Made by a program: the position numbers and the translations under genes
Assembly (NCBI RefSeq): GCF_001292705.1
Contig: NZ_LGAK01000004.1
Span: 44,684-108,683 of the forward strand
Direction: 5' to 3'
Source of the DNA: Marinagarivorans algicola
GTDB taxonomy: Bacteria; Pseudomonadota; Gammaproteobacteria; Pseudomonadales; Cellvibrionaceae
DNA: 64,000 bases
The notes under the pieces: generated by a model
Seen by the model: the letters and a program-made list of their open reading frames with translations, nothing else
What the model was told of the DNA's origin: nothing
Databases searched by the model: none
Shown here: positions 29,298-40,100 of the stretch, piece by piece
How positions within the stretch are numbered: position 1 is the first letter of the stretch
Layout: every line of letters starts with the position of its first letter

Positions 29298-29615
29298 TTA
29301 CGCGTCTACCGCCTCGCCATTGGACTTGAACACACGAATCTTGCGCTTATCGTCCAAAACTTTAAACCCAACACGATCAGCCTTACCTGTAGCGGCATTA
29401 AAAATCGCTACATTTGACTCTTGTATTGGTGCCTCTTTTTCGATAATGCCACCGGCAATACCTGCTTGAGGATTTGGCTTTTGGTGCTTTTTAATCAGTT
29501 GTATACCGGAAACTAACAAGCGACCATCAGAAAATACACGAGTCACTTTGCCTCGTTTTCCTTTGTCGCGACCGGTGATTACAATCACTTCGTCATCACG
29601 TTTAATTTTACGCAT
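29298..29615 (-). CDS. rplX: 50S ribosomal protein L24
   Basis: L24 is 105 residues with an N-terminal KOW motif ([20 protein letters not shown]) and the conserved [19 protein letters not shown]. It starts 50S assembly at the 5' end of 23S rRNA and lines the tunnel exit. It lies 27 bp after rplN. Confidence 0.98.
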   Translation of the reverse strand: MRKIKRDDEVIVITGRDKGKRGKVTRVFSDGRLLVSGIQLIKKHQKPNPQAGIAGGIIEKEAPIQESNVAIFNAATGKADRVGFKVLDDKRKIRVFKSNGEAVDA

Positions 29616-29642
29616 TAACCCGTCCTCTAAATACCGGCGTGC

Positions 29643-30011
29643 CTAAAGCACTTCGGGCGCCAAAGAAATAATCTTCATGAATTTTTCGCTGCGTAGTTCA
29701 CGCGTCACAGGACCAAAGATACGAGTACCTACTGGTGCACTTTGCGCGTTTAATAACACAGCGGCATTGTCATCGAAGCGAATGATAGAACCATCATTGC
29801 GACGAACACCTTTTTTGGTGCGCACAACAACAGCTGTCATTACTTGGCCTTTTTTCACTTTACCGCGAGGAATTGCTTCCTTAACGGTGACTTTAATAAT
29901 ATCGCCTACTGCAGCGTAACGGCGGTGTGAACCACCCAACACTTTGATACACATCACGCGACGTGCACCACTGTTGTCCGCTACATCTAGGTATGTTTGC
30001 GTTTGAATCAT
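29643..30011 (-). CDS. rplN: 50S ribosomal protein L14
   Basis: L14 is 122 residues starting [20 protein letters not shown], a highly conserved beta-barrel protein at the subunit interface. In E. coli it begins the spc operon; here it is only 29 bp after rpsQ with no terminator or promoter visible, so the S10 and spc operons appear to be transcribed together. Confidence 0.98.
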   Translation of the reverse strand: MIQTQTYLDVADNSGARRVMCIKVLGGSHRRYAAVGDIIKVTVKEAIPRGKVKKGQVMTAVVVRTKKGVRRNDGSIIRFDDNAAVLLNAQSAPVGTRIFGPVTRELRSEKFMKIISLAPEVL

Positions 30012-30040
30012 CTTTTATCTCCAAAGCTCCAAGATGGCGG

Positions 30041-30304
30041 TTAGATCGCTACAGATTTCTCATCAACTTTTACTAAAGACCAGTTTTTAGTCTTAGAAAG
30101 TGGACGCGATTCTGCAATTGTTACCAAATCACCAATGTTGCACTCATTTGCTTCATCATGAGCTTTAACTTTGGATGACTTACTAACGTATTTGCCGTAA
30201 ATAGGATGCTTAACACGACGCTCGATAAGTACAGTAATCGACTTATCCATTTTATCGCTAACAACTTTACCCGTTAAGGTACGAACAAGTTTTTTCTCAG
30301 ACAT
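30041..30304 (-). CDS. rpsQ: 30S ribosomal protein S17
   Basis: S17 is 87 residues with the OB-fold sequence [20 protein letters not shown] and [19 protein letters not shown]. It binds helices 7 and 11 of 16S rRNA early in assembly. It lies 2 bp after rpmC and closes the S10 part of the superoperon. Confidence 0.98.
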   Translation of the reverse strand: MSEKKLVRTLTGKVVSDKMDKSITVLIERRVKHPIYGKYVSKSSKVKAHDEANECNIGDLVTIAESRPLSKTKNWSLVKVDEKSVAI

Positions 30305-30306
30305 CG

Positions 30307-30498
30307 TTATTTACCTGCCTTTTCTGCGAGGACTGTTTTAATACGAGCTATATCACGACGAACTTGTTTTACCAAGTGAGTCTGTGAAAGTTGACCCGTA
30401 GACGCCTGCATGCGAAGTTTGAACTGTTCTTGTAATTGAGCGAGCAATTCGTTGTTCAACTCTTCGACTGATTTTTCGCGGAGTTCTATCGCTTTCAT
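30307..30498 (-). CDS. rpmC: 50S ribosomal protein L29
   Basis: L29 is 63 residues of two antiparallel helices, starting [19 protein letters not shown] with the central [20 protein letters not shown]. It sits at the tunnel exit and forms part of the docking site for trigger factor and SRP. Its first base coincides with the last base of rplP. Confidence 0.97.
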   Translation of the reverse strand: MKAIELREKSVEELNNELLAQLQEQFKLRMQASTGQLSQTHLVKQVRRDIARIKTVLAEKAGK

Positions 30499-30911
30499 TA
30501 CATCACCGATCGCTTAACAAACGTTGTTTCCACGGGAAGCTTAGCTGCCGCTAGGGCAAATGCTTCACGCGCCAGCTCTTCAGAAACACCTTCCATTTCA
30601 TAAAGAACTTTACCTGGTTGAATTTGGCAAACCCAATATTCAACATTACCTTTACCTTTACCTTGACGAACTTCTAAAGGCTTTTGAGTAATCGGCTTAT
30701 CAGGAAACACACGAATCCAAATTTTACCGCCACGTTTAATGTGACGAGTCATAGCACGTCGCGCTGCTTCAATTTGGCGAGCGGTAATACGACCACGACC
30801 AACTGCTTTTAACGCGAATTCACCGAAGCTCACTTTAGAGCCACGATGGGCTAAGCCGCGGTTACGGCCTTTTTGCTGCTTACGAAATTTCGTACGCTTA
30901 GGTTGTAACAT
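30498..30911 (-). CDS. rplP: 50S ribosomal protein L16
   Basis: L16 is 137 residues starting [20 protein letters not shown] with the family motif [20 protein letters not shown] near residue 60, containing the Arg that is hydroxylated in E. coli. It organises the A-site region of the 50S subunit. It lies 12 bp after rpsC and overlaps rpmC by one base. Confidence 0.98.
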   Translation of the reverse strand: MLQPKRTKFRKQQKGRNRGLAHRGSKVSFGEFALKAVGRGRITARQIEAARRAMTRHIKRGGKIWIRVFPDKPITQKPLEVRQGKGKGNVEYWVCQIQPGKVLYEMEGVSEELAREAFALAAAKLPVETTFVKRSVM

Positions 30912-30923
30912 GGTGCGTACCCC

Positions 30924-31598
30924 TTATTTTTGGCTCTTTTTCTTTTGATTAGTCTCGACTTCCTCGACACCACCAATGACTTCACCTTTGAAGATCCAAA
31001 CTTTTACGCCAATAATGCCGTAAGTCGTTGCAGCTTCTGCAGTTGCGTAGTCAATATCTGCGCGCAAAGTATGAAGAGGTACACGACCTTCACGATACCA
31101 TTCGGAACGTGCGATCTCTGCGCCACCTAGGCGGCCACCCACTTGAATTTTTACACCCTCAGCACCTTGACGCATAGCGTTTTGTACGGCGCGCTTCATA
31201 GCACGACGGAACATAACACGGCGCTCAAGTTGAGACGCAACACTCTGCGCCGCCAAAGTTGCATCCAAGTCAGGCTTGCGGATCTCTTCGATATTGATGT
31301 GCACAGGCACACCCATTTTCTTAGTGACCGCAGCGCGTAACTTCTCTACATCCTCACCTTTCTTGCCGATAACAATACCGGGGCGAGCAGTGTGGATAGT
31401 GATTCGAGCAGTATTCGCAGGGCGCTCGATTTCAATGCGGCTTACTGAAGCATGCGCCAAAGTATTTTTGATGAAATCACGTACTGTGAGATCAGCGAAA
31501 AGCTTATCTGCGTATTGCTCTTTGCCCGCATACCAAGTCGACGTATGCTTTTTAATTATTCCGAGACGAATGCCTGTCGGATGTACTTTTTGACCCAT
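30924..31598 (-). CDS. rpsC: 30S ribosomal protein S3
   Basis: S3 is 224 residues. It starts [20 protein letters not shown], carries a type II KH domain ([18 protein letters not shown], about residues 40-110) and the C-terminal signature [20 protein letters not shown]. With S4 and S5 it lines the mRNA entry channel and contributes helicase activity. A short Lys-rich tail ends the protein. It is 12 bp after rplV. Confidence 0.98.
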   Translation of the reverse strand: MGQKVHPTGIRLGIIKKHTSTWYAGKEQYADKLFADLTVRDFIKNTLAHASVSRIEIERPANTARITIHTARPGIVIGKKGEDVEKLRAAVTKKMGVPVHINIEEIRKPDLDATLAAQSVASQLERRVMFRRAMKRAVQNAMRQGAEGVKIQVGGRLGGAEIARSEWYREGRVPLHTLRADIDYATAEAATTYGIIGVKVWIFKGEVIGGVEEVETNQKKKSQK

Positions 31599-31610
31599 AA
31601 CGTCGCTCTC

Positions 31611-31943
31611 TTATTGATCAGCTACTTTAACGGTAATATGACAGCTGCGCTTTAAAATACGGTCTGCACGACCTTTAGCGCGCGGCATAATCCGCTTCAT
31701 GGTAATACCTTCGTCTACAAAAATTGTAGACACCTTCAGCTCATCGACATCAGCGCCTTCATTGTGCTCGGCATTTGCAATTGCTGATTCAAGAACTTTC
31801 TTAATTAAGGCTGCACCTTTTTTCGTGCTGAAAGTTAGAAGTTCAAGCGCTTCTTCAACGCCCATACCCCTAATTTGATCAGCCACCAATCGCGCTTTTT
31901 GCGCAGAGATGCGAGCACCTTTATGTTTTGCTGCTACTTCCAT
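31611..31943 (-). CDS. rplV: 50S ribosomal protein L22
   Basis: L22 is 110 residues, with the [17 protein letters not shown] segment and the extended beta-hairpin tip [20 protein letters not shown] that reaches the peptide tunnel constriction. No deletion in the hairpin of the type linked to macrolide resistance is apparent. It lies 29 bp after rpsS. Confidence 0.98.
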   Translation of the reverse strand: MEVAAKHKGARISAQKARLVADQIRGMGVEEALELLTFSTKKGAALIKKVLESAIANAEHNEGADVDELKVSTIFVDEGITMKRIMPRAKGRADRILKRSCHITVKVADQ

Positions 31944-31972
31944 CGTGAAACACCTCGGAGGTTCTCGCGCGA

Positions 31973-32248
31973 TTAGCGCTTAGCTTTTTTATCTGCAACG
32001 TGGCCCTTGTAGGTACGCGTCGCGGCGAATTCACCCAATTTATGTCCAACCATTTCTTCATTAATTGAAACGGGAACATGTTGACGACCATTATGTACAG
32101 CAATAGTCAAACCAACCATCTCGGGTAAAATCATTGAGCGTCGTGACCAAGTTTTAATAGGACGACGATCGTTTTTTTCGGCTGCCACTTCTACCTTCTT
32201 TAAAAGATGGTGGTCAATGAACGGGCCTTTCTTTAGTGAACGTGGCAC
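31973..32248 (-). CDS. rpsS: 30S ribosomal protein S19
   Basis: S19 is 91 residues starting [20 protein letters not shown], with [20 protein letters not shown] and [18 protein letters not shown], all near-universal. It sits in the 30S head next to S13. It is 33 bp after rplB. Confidence 0.98.
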   Translation of the reverse strand: MPRSLKKGPFIDHHLLKKVEVAAEKNDRRPIKTWSRRSMILPEMVGLTIAVHNGRQHVPVSINEEMVGHKLGEFAATRTYKGHVADKKAKR

Positions 32249-32281
32249 TGCAAGTTCCTCTCTATGTCCGGTCAGTCGTCG

Positions 32282-33109
32282 TTATTTTTTATTACGACGA
32301 CGAACAATCATGTTGTCGGTGCGCTTGTTGCTGCGCGTTTTGTAACCCTTCGTTGGGGTACCCCAAGGTGAAACTGGATGACGGCCACCAGAGGTACGAC
32401 CTTCACCACCACCATGCGGGTGATCAACTGGGTTCATTGCAACACCGCGGACTGTAGGACGAACACCACGCCAGCGCGTAGCACCTGCCTTACCTAAAGA
32501 GCGCAGATTATGCTCGCCATTTGAAACTTCACCCAAAGTTGCACGACAATCAGATAGTACTTTACGCATCTCACCTGAACGTAAACGAACAGTTGCATAA
32601 GCACCATCACGCGCAACTAACTGAACGCTAGTACCTGCTGAACGCGCAATTTGAGCACCTTTACCAGGCTTAAGCTCAAGACCATGAACAACACTACCCA
32701 AAGGAATGTTGCGCAATGGCAAAGTATTACCAACCTTAATTGGAGCAGCATCACCCGATTGGATAACGTCACCTGCTTTTAGACCTTTAGGAGCGATAAT
32801 GTAACGACGCTCACCATCGGCATAGCACACCAAGGCAATAAACGCTGTGCGATTTGGATCGTACTCCAAGCGCTCAACTTTAGCGGGGATAACATCTTTG
32901 TTACGACGAAAGTCGATAAGACGATAGCGCTGCTTGTGGCCACCACCAACGTGACGAACAGTAATTCGACCGTTGTTGTTACGACCACCATTTTTTGATT
33001 TCTTTTGAATCAAAGGCGCGTGTGGTGCACCTTTATGCAAATCAGGATTCACCACACTGACAACAAAGCGGCGACCTGGAGACGTAGGTTTACGTTTTAC
33101 AATAGCCAT
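32282..33109 (-). CDS. rplB: 50S ribosomal protein L2
   Basis: L2 is 275 residues with the core RNA-binding domain and the C-terminal signature [20 protein letters not shown] near residue 225, which contains the His implicated in peptidyl-transferase function. It is among the most conserved 50S proteins and is needed for subunit association. It lies 3 bp after rplW. Confidence 0.98.
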   Translation of the reverse strand: MAIVKRKPTSPGRRFVVSVVNPDLHKGAPHAPLIQKKSKNGGRNNNGRITVRHVGGGHKQRYRLIDFRRNKDVIPAKVERLEYDPNRTAFIALVCYADGERRYIIAPKGLKAGDVIQSGDAAPIKVGNTLPLRNIPLGSVVHGLELKPGKGAQIARSAGTSVQLVARDGAYATVRLRSGEMRKVLSDCRATLGEVSNGEHNLRSLGKAGATRWRGVRPTVRGVAMNPVDHPHGGGEGRTSGGRHPVSPWGTPTKGYKTRSNKRTDNMIVRRRNKK

Positions 33110-33112
33110 TTC

Positions 33113-33418
33113 TTATGCTCCTGCTTCCGCTGATAGAAGATCTAAATCTTGACCTTCCGCTAAGCGAACGTAAGCTTTTTTCCAGTCACTGCGCTTGCCA
33201 ATGCCGTGCTTAGTACGCTTGGTTTTACCCTTTTGTACAGCCGTGCAAACATTAACAACCTTCACTTCAAACAACTGCTCAACAGCCGCTTTAATTTCAG
33301 GTTTAGCGGCATCAAGCGCAACCTTAAAAACAACTTGATTAGAAGATTCAGTTAAGAGTGCCGCTTTTTCTGAAACAACGGGACCTAACAATACCTTGTA
33401 TAAACGCTCTTGATTCAT
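33113..33418 (-). CDS. rplW: 50S ribosomal protein L23
   Basis: L23 is 101 residues, starting [20 protein letters not shown], with the conserved [17 protein letters not shown] segment. It forms the main docking point for trigger factor, SRP and SecY at the tunnel exit. Its start overlaps the rplD stop by four bases, indicating translational coupling. Confidence 0.98.
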   Translation of the reverse strand: MNQERLYKVLLGPVVSEKAALLTESSNQVVFKVALDAAKPEIKAAVEQLFEVKVVNVCTAVQKGKTKRTKHGIGKRSDWKKAYVRLAEGQDLDLLSAEAGA

Positions 33419-34029
33419 ACCAAAGCCTCCTCAAGTTGCTTAAGTGCCGCAACAGTTACAACAACTTTATCGGCACGAATCAAGCTAACCGGATCAACCG
33501 CTTGCGCATCAAGTACGTCAATTTTGTGTAAATTGCGGGCCGCCAAGTAGAGATTTTCACTGACTTCTTGGCTAACAATTAATGCATTGCTCAAGCTAAA
33601 CTCATTCAACTTAGCAACCAATGCTTTCGTTTTTGGTGCGTCAACATCAAAGCTTTCAACAACGACTAGACGCTCTTGGCGATGAAGTTCAGATAAAATG
33701 CAACGCAACGCAGCGCGATACATTTTTTTGTTCAACTTTTGCTCAAAACTACGAGGTTTAGCAGCAAAGTTAACACCACCCGAACGCCAGATTGGGCTGC
33801 GGATAGTACCTGCACGTGCACGACCAGTACCTTTTTGACGGAAAGGCTTTTTGCCACCGCCAGAAACTTCTGAACGTGTTTTTTGTGCTTTAGTGCCCTG
33901 ACGTGCACCAGCCATGTACGAAACAACGGCTTGGTGGACAAGGTCTTGGTTAAACTCTTTACCAAAAGCCACATCAGAAACTGCAACAGTTCCGTTAGTG
34001 CCAGTTGGTGTAGCAATATTTAATTCCAT
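33415..34029 (-). CDS. rplD: 50S ribosomal protein L4
   Basis: L4 is 204 residues with the tunnel-loop region [20 protein letters not shown] and [20 protein letters not shown] (about 45-85). In E. coli L4 also represses the S10 operon by binding its leader. The leader here is short (about 65 nt from the predicted start to rpsJ), so that control is uncertain. It lies 18 bp after rplC. Confidence 0.98.
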   Translation of the reverse strand: MELNIATPTGTNGTVAVSDVAFGKEFNQDLVHQAVVSYMAGARQGTKAQKTRSEVSGGGKKPFRQKGTGRARAGTIRSPIWRSGGVNFAAKPRSFEQKLNKKMYRAALRCILSELHRQERLVVVESFDVDAPKTKALVAKLNEFSLSNALIVSQEVSENLYLAARNLHKIDVLDAQAVDPVSLIRADKVVVTVAALKQLEEALV

Positions 34030-34047
34030 GGTCGACCCCCTAGGAAA

Positions 34048-34692
34048 TTAACCGTTATTACGCAATTTAACGGCAGGACGAACAATCACGCTGCCACCTG
34101 GAGCACCAGGAACTGCACCTTTGATAAGAAGCAAGTTGCGCTCAACATCGACCTTAACAACTTCCAAATTTTGTGTAGTAACACGGGCAGCACCCATGTG
34201 ACCGGCCATTTTTTTGCCTTTAAACACTCGACCTGGAGTTTGACACTGACCAATAGAACCTGGCGCACGGTGAGACAAAGAGTTACCGTGAGTTGCATCT
34301 TGCATTGCAAAGTTCCAACGCTTAACACCACCGGCAAAACCTTTACCTTTTGATTGACCTGTTACGTCAACTATTTGACCAGCTTCGAAAGCTTCTACTG
34401 TAATCGTACCACCCACTTCGAAAGCTTCTTGCGCGTCGTTACGCAGCTCTACCAAGATAGAACCGGCTTCTGATTGCGCTTTTTCGTAGTGGCCTTTTTG
34501 TGGTTTAGTTACACGGGAGGCTCGACGAGACCCTACAGCTACCTGTATTGCATTGTAGCCGTCGGTTTCTGCATTCTTAACCTGGGTGATGCGGTTGGGA
34601 TCTACCTCAACCACAGTGACAGGAATGGAGGAACCATCTTCTGTAAATATACGTGTCATACCGCTTTTGCGGCCGACAATACCAATCGTCAT
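34048..34692 (-). CDS. rplC: 50S ribosomal protein L3
   Basis: L3 is 214 residues. It starts [20 protein letters not shown] and has the signature [19 protein letters not shown], followed by the W-finger loop with [20 protein letters not shown] near the peptidyl-transferase centre; Gln in GQCQTPG is the residue methylated in E. coli L3. It follows rpsJ after 107 bp. Confidence 0.98.
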   Translation of the reverse strand: MTIGIVGRKSGMTRIFTEDGSSIPVTVVEVDPNRITQVKNAETDGYNAIQVAVGSRRASRVTKPQKGHYEKAQSEAGSILVELRNDAQEAFEVGGTITVEAFEAGQIVDVTGQSKGKGFAGGVKRWNFAMQDATHGNSLSHRAPGSIGQCQTPGRVFKGKKMAGHMGAARVTTQNLEVVKVDVERNLLLIKGAVPGAPGGSVIVRPAVKLRNNG

Positions 34693-34799
34693 TGTTTTAA
34701 CCTCAAGTGTACGGGGCTCTTACCCGCTATGGCCGCCCATCTCAGAGCGTTACACACCCCAAATGGACTTACCGTTAAGGGGCTGGTTTGGAGCTTCAA

Positions 34800-35165
<366 letters not shown>

Positions 35166-35185
35166 CTACTCAAAATGGAGGCGGC

Positions 35186-35214
35186 ATTTTATGGGGAGCA
35201 CGCCAAAGTGTCAA
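35186..35214 (-). promoter_or_regulatory. sigma70 promoter of the S10-spc operon
   Basis: On the minus strand a perfect -35 box TTGACA (35209-35214) and a -10 box TAAAAT (35186-35191) are spaced by 17 bases, followed by a GC-rich discriminator (GCCGCC) typical of stringently controlled ribosomal promoters. It lies between the tuf terminator and rpsJ. Confidence 0.85.
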
Positions 35215-35274
35215 CAACAACAGCAAAAAAACTGCATGTTTTTTAATCGACCCCGCTACATTGTGACCAAACAC

Positions 35275-35302
35275 AAAAAAAGGAGGCATAGCCTCCTTTT
35301 TT
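35275..35302. terminator. Intrinsic terminator after tuf
   Basis: AAAAAAAGGAGGC and GCCTCCTTTTTT form a stem with a 3-base loop. On the minus strand the stem is followed by seven T residues. It is positioned between the predicted rpsJ promoter and the tuf stop at 35353, 50 bases after tuf ends in that direction, so it should end the str operon. Confidence 0.9.
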
Positions 35303-35352
35303 GCTAGCTCGTACTGACTGCAAACAATCAGTAAAAGCTACCGAAGAGTGTA

Positions 35353-36576
35353 TTACTCAACGATTTTAGCAACAACACCCGCACCAACAGTACGACCACC
35401 TTCACGAATAGCGAAGCGTAAACCTTCGTCCATCGCAACAGGGTTGATCAAGGTTACGCTCATTTTGACGTTATCGCCAGGCATTACCATCTCAACACCT
35501 TCAGGAAGCTCACAAGCACCTGTGATGTCAGTAGTACGGAAGTAGAACTGAGGACGGTAGCCTTTAAAGAAAGGTGTATGACGGCCGCCTTCATCTTTAG
35601 ATAATACGTAAACTTCTGCTTCGAACTTAGTATGAGGATTAATTGAACCAGGCTTAGCTAAAACTTGGCCACGCTCAACATCTTCACGCTTAGTACCACG
35701 TAAAAGAACACCAACGTTCTCACCAGCACGACCTTCGTCGAGAAGCTTGCGGAACATTTCAACACCAGTACAAGTAGTCTTGGTGGTGTCACGGATACCG
35801 ATGATTTCAATCTCTTCACCGACTTTAACAATACCGCGCTCAACACGACCGGTTGTTACAGTACCACGACCAGAGATTGAGAACACATCTTCGATAGGCA
35901 TAATGAAAGGCTTATCAATATCGCGCTCAGGCTCAGGAATGTAGCTATCCAAAGCTTCAACTAACTTTTTAACCGCTGTAGTACCAAGCTCGTTATCATC
36001 TTCGCCATTCAACGCCATCAATGCAGAACCTGCAATGATTGGAGTGTCGTCGCCAGGGAATTCGTAGGCAGAAAGAAGATCACGGATCTCCATTTCAACT
36101 AACTCGAGCATTTCAGCGTATTCTTCTGAATCAACACCGCCACAATCTTCAGCAAGAAGATCAGCTTTGTTTAAGAATACTACAATGTAAGGAACACCAA
36201 CCTGACGAGACAACAAAATGTGCTCGCGAGTTTGTGGCATAGGGCCATCAGTCGTACCACAAACCAAGATAGCGCCGTCCATTTGAGCAGCACCGGTGAT
36301 CATGTTTTTAACATAATCGGCATGGCCTGGGCAATCTACGTGTGCATAGTGACGAGTCGGTGAATCATACTCAACGTGAGAAGTCGCGATGGTTATACCA
36401 CGTGCTTTTTCTTCAGGAGCATTATCAATACCATCAAATGCAACAGCAGTACCGCCAAAAACTTCGGCACATACGCGTGTTAACGCTGCAGTTAGAGTTG
36501 TTTTACCATGATCCACGTGGCCGATAGTACCAACGTTTACATGGGGTTTATTACGTTCAAATTTTTCTTTTGCCAC
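35353..36576 (-). CDS. tuf: Elongation factor Tu
   Basis: EF-Tu delivers aminoacyl-tRNA to the ribosome. The 407-residue protein has the G motifs GHVDHGKT (G1), DCPGHADY (G3) and NKAD (G4, residues 136-139), and the switch sequence EEKARGITI. It is longer than E. coli EF-Tu (394), mainly through a 10-residue acidic insertion right after NKAD (about residues 141-157) that contains a Cys. The start codon is GTG (36574-36576) with AGAGGA upstream. It is the only tuf gene in the window; the usual second copy beside the tRNA cluster is missing. Confidence 0.98.
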   Translation of the reverse strand: MAKEKFERNKPHVNVGTIGHVDHGKTTLTAALTRVCAEVFGGTAVAFDGIDNAPEEKARGITIATSHVEYDSPTRHYAHVDCPGHADYVKNMITGAAQMDGAILVCGTTDGPMPQTREHILLSRQVGVPYIVVFLNKADLLAEDCGGVDSEEYAEMLELVEMEIRDLLSAYEFPGDDTPIIAGSALMALNGEDDNELGTTAVKKLVEALDSYIPEPERDIDKPFIMPIEDVFSISGRGTVTTGRVERGIVKVGEEIEIIGIRDTTKTTCTGVEMFRKLLDEGRAGENVGVLLRGTKREDVERGQVLAKPGSINPHTKFEAEVYVLSKDEGGRHTPFFKGYRPQFYFRTTDITGACELPEGVEMVMPGDNVKMSVTLINPVAMDEGLRFAIREGGRTVGAGVVAKIVE

Positions 36577-36683
36577 TTTAAAAGTCCTCTTAAGAAATTA
36601 CTTCAGTGAAGTCAGATAAAAACCAATTACTCGCCGGTACCATCTTACAAATACAAGTTTTGCTTAAAAATACATTATTACAG

Positions 36684-38786
36684 TCAGATTTTAGCGATGA
36701 TTTGTTGTGCCACATTATTTGGAACCTCTGAATACTTACAGAATTCCATAGCATATGTTGCACGACCCTGCGTCGCAGAACGCACAGCTGTTGCATAGCC
36801 AAACATTTCTGCCAAAGGTACTTCAGCCGTGACAACCTTACCGGCAACACCATCATCCATACCCAAGATCAACCCACGACGTCGATTTAAATCGCCAACT
36901 ACATCTCCCATATTTTCCTCGGGAGTAACGACCTCAACCTTCATCATAGGCTCCAACAGGACAGCACCACCAAACTCTACCAGCTTTTTAGTTGCCATCG
37001 AGGCAGCAATCTTAAAGGCCATTTCGGAAGAGTCAACATCGTGATACGAACCGTCGTAAATTGTCGCCTTTAATCCAAGCAAAGGATAACCGCCGACTAC
37101 GCCGTTTTTCATTTGCTCTTCTATGCCCTTTTGGATCGCAGGAATGAAATCTTTAGGCACTACACCACCAACAATTTCATTCACAAACTCAAGCCCTTCA
37201 GATGTTTCATCTTCTGCAGGCTCAAACTTAATCCAAACATGTCCGTACTGGCCGCGACCGCCAGACTGACGCACAAACTTACCTTCAATTTCACAGGTGT
37301 TGCGAATAGCCTCACGGTAGGCCACTTGAGGCTTACCGATATTAGCATCAACACCAAACTCGCGACTCATTCGGTCAACAAGAATATCTAAGTGCAACTC
37401 ACCCATGCCTGAAATAATGGTCTGCCCTGTATCTTCGTCAGTTTTCACCTGAAACGAAGGATCTTCTTGCGCAAGCTTACCTAGCGCAACACCCATCTTC
37501 TCTTGATCAGCCTGCGTACGTGGCTCGACAGCAACAGAAATGACAGGCTCAGGGAAGTCCATTTTTTCTAGGGTGATGATATCGCTTTGCGCGCAAAGCG
37601 TATCACCGGTTGTGATATCTTTAAAGCCAATACCGGCAGCAATGTCGCCCGCCAACACCTCTTTGATTTCTTCTCGCTGGTTAGCGTGCATTTGCACCAT
37701 CCTACCCACGCGCTCTTTTTTACCTTTTATTGGGTTAAAAACCATATCACCTTGCTTCAAGGTGCCGGAATAGACCCTAAAAAACGTTAAAGTCCCCACA
37801 AAGGGATCAGTCGCTATTTTAAAAGCTAACGCCGCAAAAGGAGCTGCATCATCAGCAGCTCGAGTGGCTGGGGTACCGTCTTTGTCATCAAGAACGCCTT
37901 CAATAGCCTTAACTTGGTTAGGCGCTGGCAAATATTCAACAACCGCATCAAGAACAGCCTGGACACCTTTGTTTTTGAAAGCTGACCCACCCAATACAGG
38001 GACAATCTCATTGGCTAACGTGCGTTGACGTATACCCGCTTTAATTTCTTCCTCAGTAAGCTCAACGCCTTCTAAGTATTTTTCCATCATCTCATCTGAT
38101 GACTCTGCAGCTGCTTCCACAAGACGCTCGCGCAACTGCGCGCACTCATCGGCCATATCTGCAGGGATATCGGCGTATTCAAAGCTAACACCTTGATCGG
38201 CTTCACTCCAAAAAATGGCTTTGTTTTTGACCAAATCAACAACGCCTTTAAAGTCTTCTTCTGCGCCAATCGTTAGCTGCAAAGGTACCGCATTAGCACC
38301 TAGACGACTCTCAAGCTGCTCGACTACACGCATAAAATCAGCGCCAGCGCGATCCATCTTGTTAACGAACACCATGCGCGGTACTTCGTATTTGTTCGCC
38401 TGACGCCACACAGTTTCGGTTTGCGGCTGAACACCCGAAGAGCCGCACAGCACAACAACTGCGCCATCGAGTACACGCAACGAACGCTCTACCTCAATAG
38501 TGAAGTCAACATGACCTGGGGTATCGATGATATTAATACGGTGCTCATCAAACTGCTTTGCCATACCCTGCCAAAAACAGGTAGTTGCTGCAGAAGTGAT
38601 CGTGATACCGCGCTCTTGCTCTTGCTCCATCCAGTCCATGGTGGCGGCACCATCATGCACCTCACCAATTTTATGAGAAACGCCAGTATAAAAAAGTACT
38701 CGCTCGGTTGTTGTGGTTTTACCCGCATCAACATGCGCACAGATACCGATATTACGGTAGCGCGAAATCGGAGTCTTACGAGCCAC
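36684..38786 (-). CDS. fusA: Elongation factor G
   Basis: EF-G catalyses translocation and ribosome recycling. The 700-residue protein has the G-domain motifs [19 protein letters not shown] (residues 17-35), DTPGHVDF and NKMD, the conserved [11 protein letters not shown], and domain IV with [11 protein letters not shown]. The length matches canonical EF-G1. It lies 107 bp before tuf and 242 bp after rpsG, the latter gap containing a strong hairpin. Confidence 0.98.
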   Translation of the reverse strand: MARKTPISRYRNIGICAHVDAGKTTTTERVLFYTGVSHKIGEVHDGAATMDWMEQEQERGITITSAATTCFWQGMAKQFDEHRINIIDTPGHVDFTIEVERSLRVLDGAVVVLCGSSGVQPQTETVWRQANKYEVPRMVFVNKMDRAGADFMRVVEQLESRLGANAVPLQLTIGAEEDFKGVVDLVKNKAIFWSEADQGVSFEYADIPADMADECAQLRERLVEAAAESSDEMMEKYLEGVELTEEEIKAGIRQRTLANEIVPVLGGSAFKNKGVQAVLDAVVEYLPAPNQVKAIEGVLDDKDGTPATRAADDAAPFAALAFKIATDPFVGTLTFFRVYSGTLKQGDMVFNPIKGKKERVGRMVQMHANQREEIKEVLAGDIAAGIGFKDITTGDTLCAQSDIITLEKMDFPEPVISVAVEPRTQADQEKMGVALGKLAQEDPSFQVKTDEDTGQTIISGMGELHLDILVDRMSREFGVDANIGKPQVAYREAIRNTCEIEGKFVRQSGGRGQYGHVWIKFEPAEDETSEGLEFVNEIVGGVVPKDFIPAIQKGIEEQMKNGVVGGYPLLGLKATIYDGSYHDVDSSEMAFKIAASMATKKLVEFGGAVLLEPMMKVEVVTPEENMGDVVGDLNRRRGLILGMDDGVAGKVVTAEVPLAEMFGYATAVRSATQGRATYAMEFCKYSEVPNNVAQQIIAKI

Positions 38787-38982
38787 TATGGTCTCTCCAT
38801 ATAACTAAAAAACAAGAAAAGAGTGTTTTTGGAAAACAGCTCAGCCCCAAAAGGCAAGCCACTATTCAAAAATACACTTTAAGCATTATGAACATGTCGT
38901 GATAATTGAGCCCTGCGGCCCAAAATGCAATTTACTTTTGGATAAAATTGCTTACAGGCCAAAAATCGACTCTGTGCAAACA

Positions 38983-39013
38983 GCGAAAAGGCAGCCAAAC
39001 GCTGCCTTTTCGC
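38983..39013 (-). terminator. Terminator-like hairpin between rpsG and fusA
   Basis: A perfect 13-bp inverted repeat (GCGAAAAGGCAGC / GCTGCCTTTTCGC, 5-base loop) starts 15 bases after the rpsG stop. On the minus strand the GGCAGC stem is followed by TTTT inside the outer arm. It could be a partial terminator or processing site controlling the rpsLG to fusA ratio. Confidence 0.55.
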
Positions 39014-39028
39014 CACAAAAGCAATAAC

Positions 39029-39499
39029 TTAGAAGCGGAAGTGCGAGAACGCCTTATTCGCTTCGGCCATGCGGTGAACGTCTTCACGTTTCTTAACCGC
39101 AGCACCCTTGCTTTGTGAGGCATCGATCATCTCACCCGCTAAGCGGAAAGCCATAGACTTTTCACCGCGACCACGCGAGTAATCTACCAACCAGCGCATA
39201 GCCAAAGCTACGCGGCGTGAAGGGCGAACCTCAACAGGAACTTGATAGGTAGCACCACCTACACGGCGAGACTTAACCTCGACCATAGGCGCTACATTTT
39301 CTAGAGCTTCTTGGAAAACTTCTAAAGGATCTTTGCCGCTTTTTTCAGCAACAATATCCAACGCACCATAAACGATGCGCTCAGCGACTGACTTCTTGCC
39401 GCTGACCATGACGTGGTTCATAAACTTAGCCAAAGTTTGATCACCAAACTTTGGATCCGGAAGAACTTCACGTTTTGCGACGACGCGTCTTCTTGGCAT
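39029..39499 (-). CDS. rpsG: 30S ribosomal protein S7
   Basis: S7 is 156 residues, starting [20 protein letters not shown], with [20 protein letters not shown] and the conserved [19 protein letters not shown]. It nucleates the 30S head and contacts E-site tRNA. In E. coli S7 represses its own operon via the rpsL-rpsG intergenic region; here that spacer is 88 bp. The long C-terminal form includes the [15 protein letters not shown] tail. Confidence 0.98.
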   Translation of the reverse strand: MPRRRVVAKREVLPDPKFGDQTLAKFMNHVMVSGKKSVAERIVYGALDIVAEKSGKDPLEVFQEALENVAPMVEVKSRRVGGATYQVPVEVRPSRRVALAMRWLVDYSRGRGEKSMAFRLAGEMIDASQSKGAAVKKREDVHRMAEANKAFSHFRF

Positions 39500-39587
39500 A
39501 AAACTACACTCACTTTAATTCAGGTTTGCCTGAGATGGTTACACCACTCAGCCTTACTGGATCTTAAGACTTAAAACGTAAAACGAC

Positions 39588-39959
39588 CTACTTAGGGCGC
39601 TTAGTACCGTACTTAGAGCGACCTTGCTTACGGTCAGCAACACCAGAGGTGTCTAATGAACCGCGAACAGTGTGGTAACGAACACCTGGCAAATCTTTTA
39701 CACGACCGCCACGAATCAATACTACACTATGCTCTTGCAAGTTATGCCCTTCACCACCGATATAAGAAGTCACTTCGAAGCCGCTAGTTAAGCGAACACG
39801 ACAAACTTTACGTAAAGCAGAGTTTGGCTTCTTAGGGGTTGTGGTGTAAACGCGGGTACAAACACCACGACGCTGAGGACAGTTTTGCAACGCAGGAACG
39901 TCACTCTTCTGTACTTTACGTTTTCTCGGCTTACGAACCAACTGGTTGATCGTTGCCAT
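39588..39959 (-). CDS. rpsL: 30S ribosomal protein S12
   Basis: S12 is 123 residues from the ATG at 39957-39959, starting [20 protein letters not shown]; an upstream in-frame ATG would add a non-family leader of 17 residues. The decoding-centre loops [14 protein letters not shown] and [17 protein letters not shown] carry Lys at both positions where streptomycin-resistance mutations arise, so this allele looks wild type. It is the first gene of the str operon. Confidence 0.98.
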   Translation of the reverse strand: MATINQLVRKPRKRKVQKSDVPALQNCPQRRGVCTRVYTTTPKKPNSALRKVCRVRLTSGFEVTSYIGGEGHNLQEHSVVLIRGGRVKDLPGVRYHTVRGSLDTSGVADRKQGRSKYGTKRPK

Positions 39960-40044
39960 GAAAAAAACTCCAAAATAATATTGCCGTAAAACAAACCGGC
40001 AGTTAAACAAAGAAACGGGTACGAATTACCCGACCGCAAAATGC

Positions 40045-40082
40045 GGGTGGCGCATTCTAAATGCGCCACCCAACAAGGTCAA
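40045..40082 (-). promoter_or_regulatory. str-operon promoter overlapped by a 27-bp palindrome
   Basis: On the minus strand TTGACC (40077-40082) and TAGAAT (40054-40059) are separated by 17 bases, about 95 bases before rpsL. A near-perfect palindrome (40045-40071, arms GGGTGGCGCATT / AATGCGCCACCC) covers the spacer half, the -10 box and the first transcribed bases. It begins 30 bases after the rpoC stop in the direction of transcription, so it could also act as an rpoC 3' hairpin. Confidence 0.7.
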
Positions 40083-40100
40083 GCGAAGATTGATTGAAAA

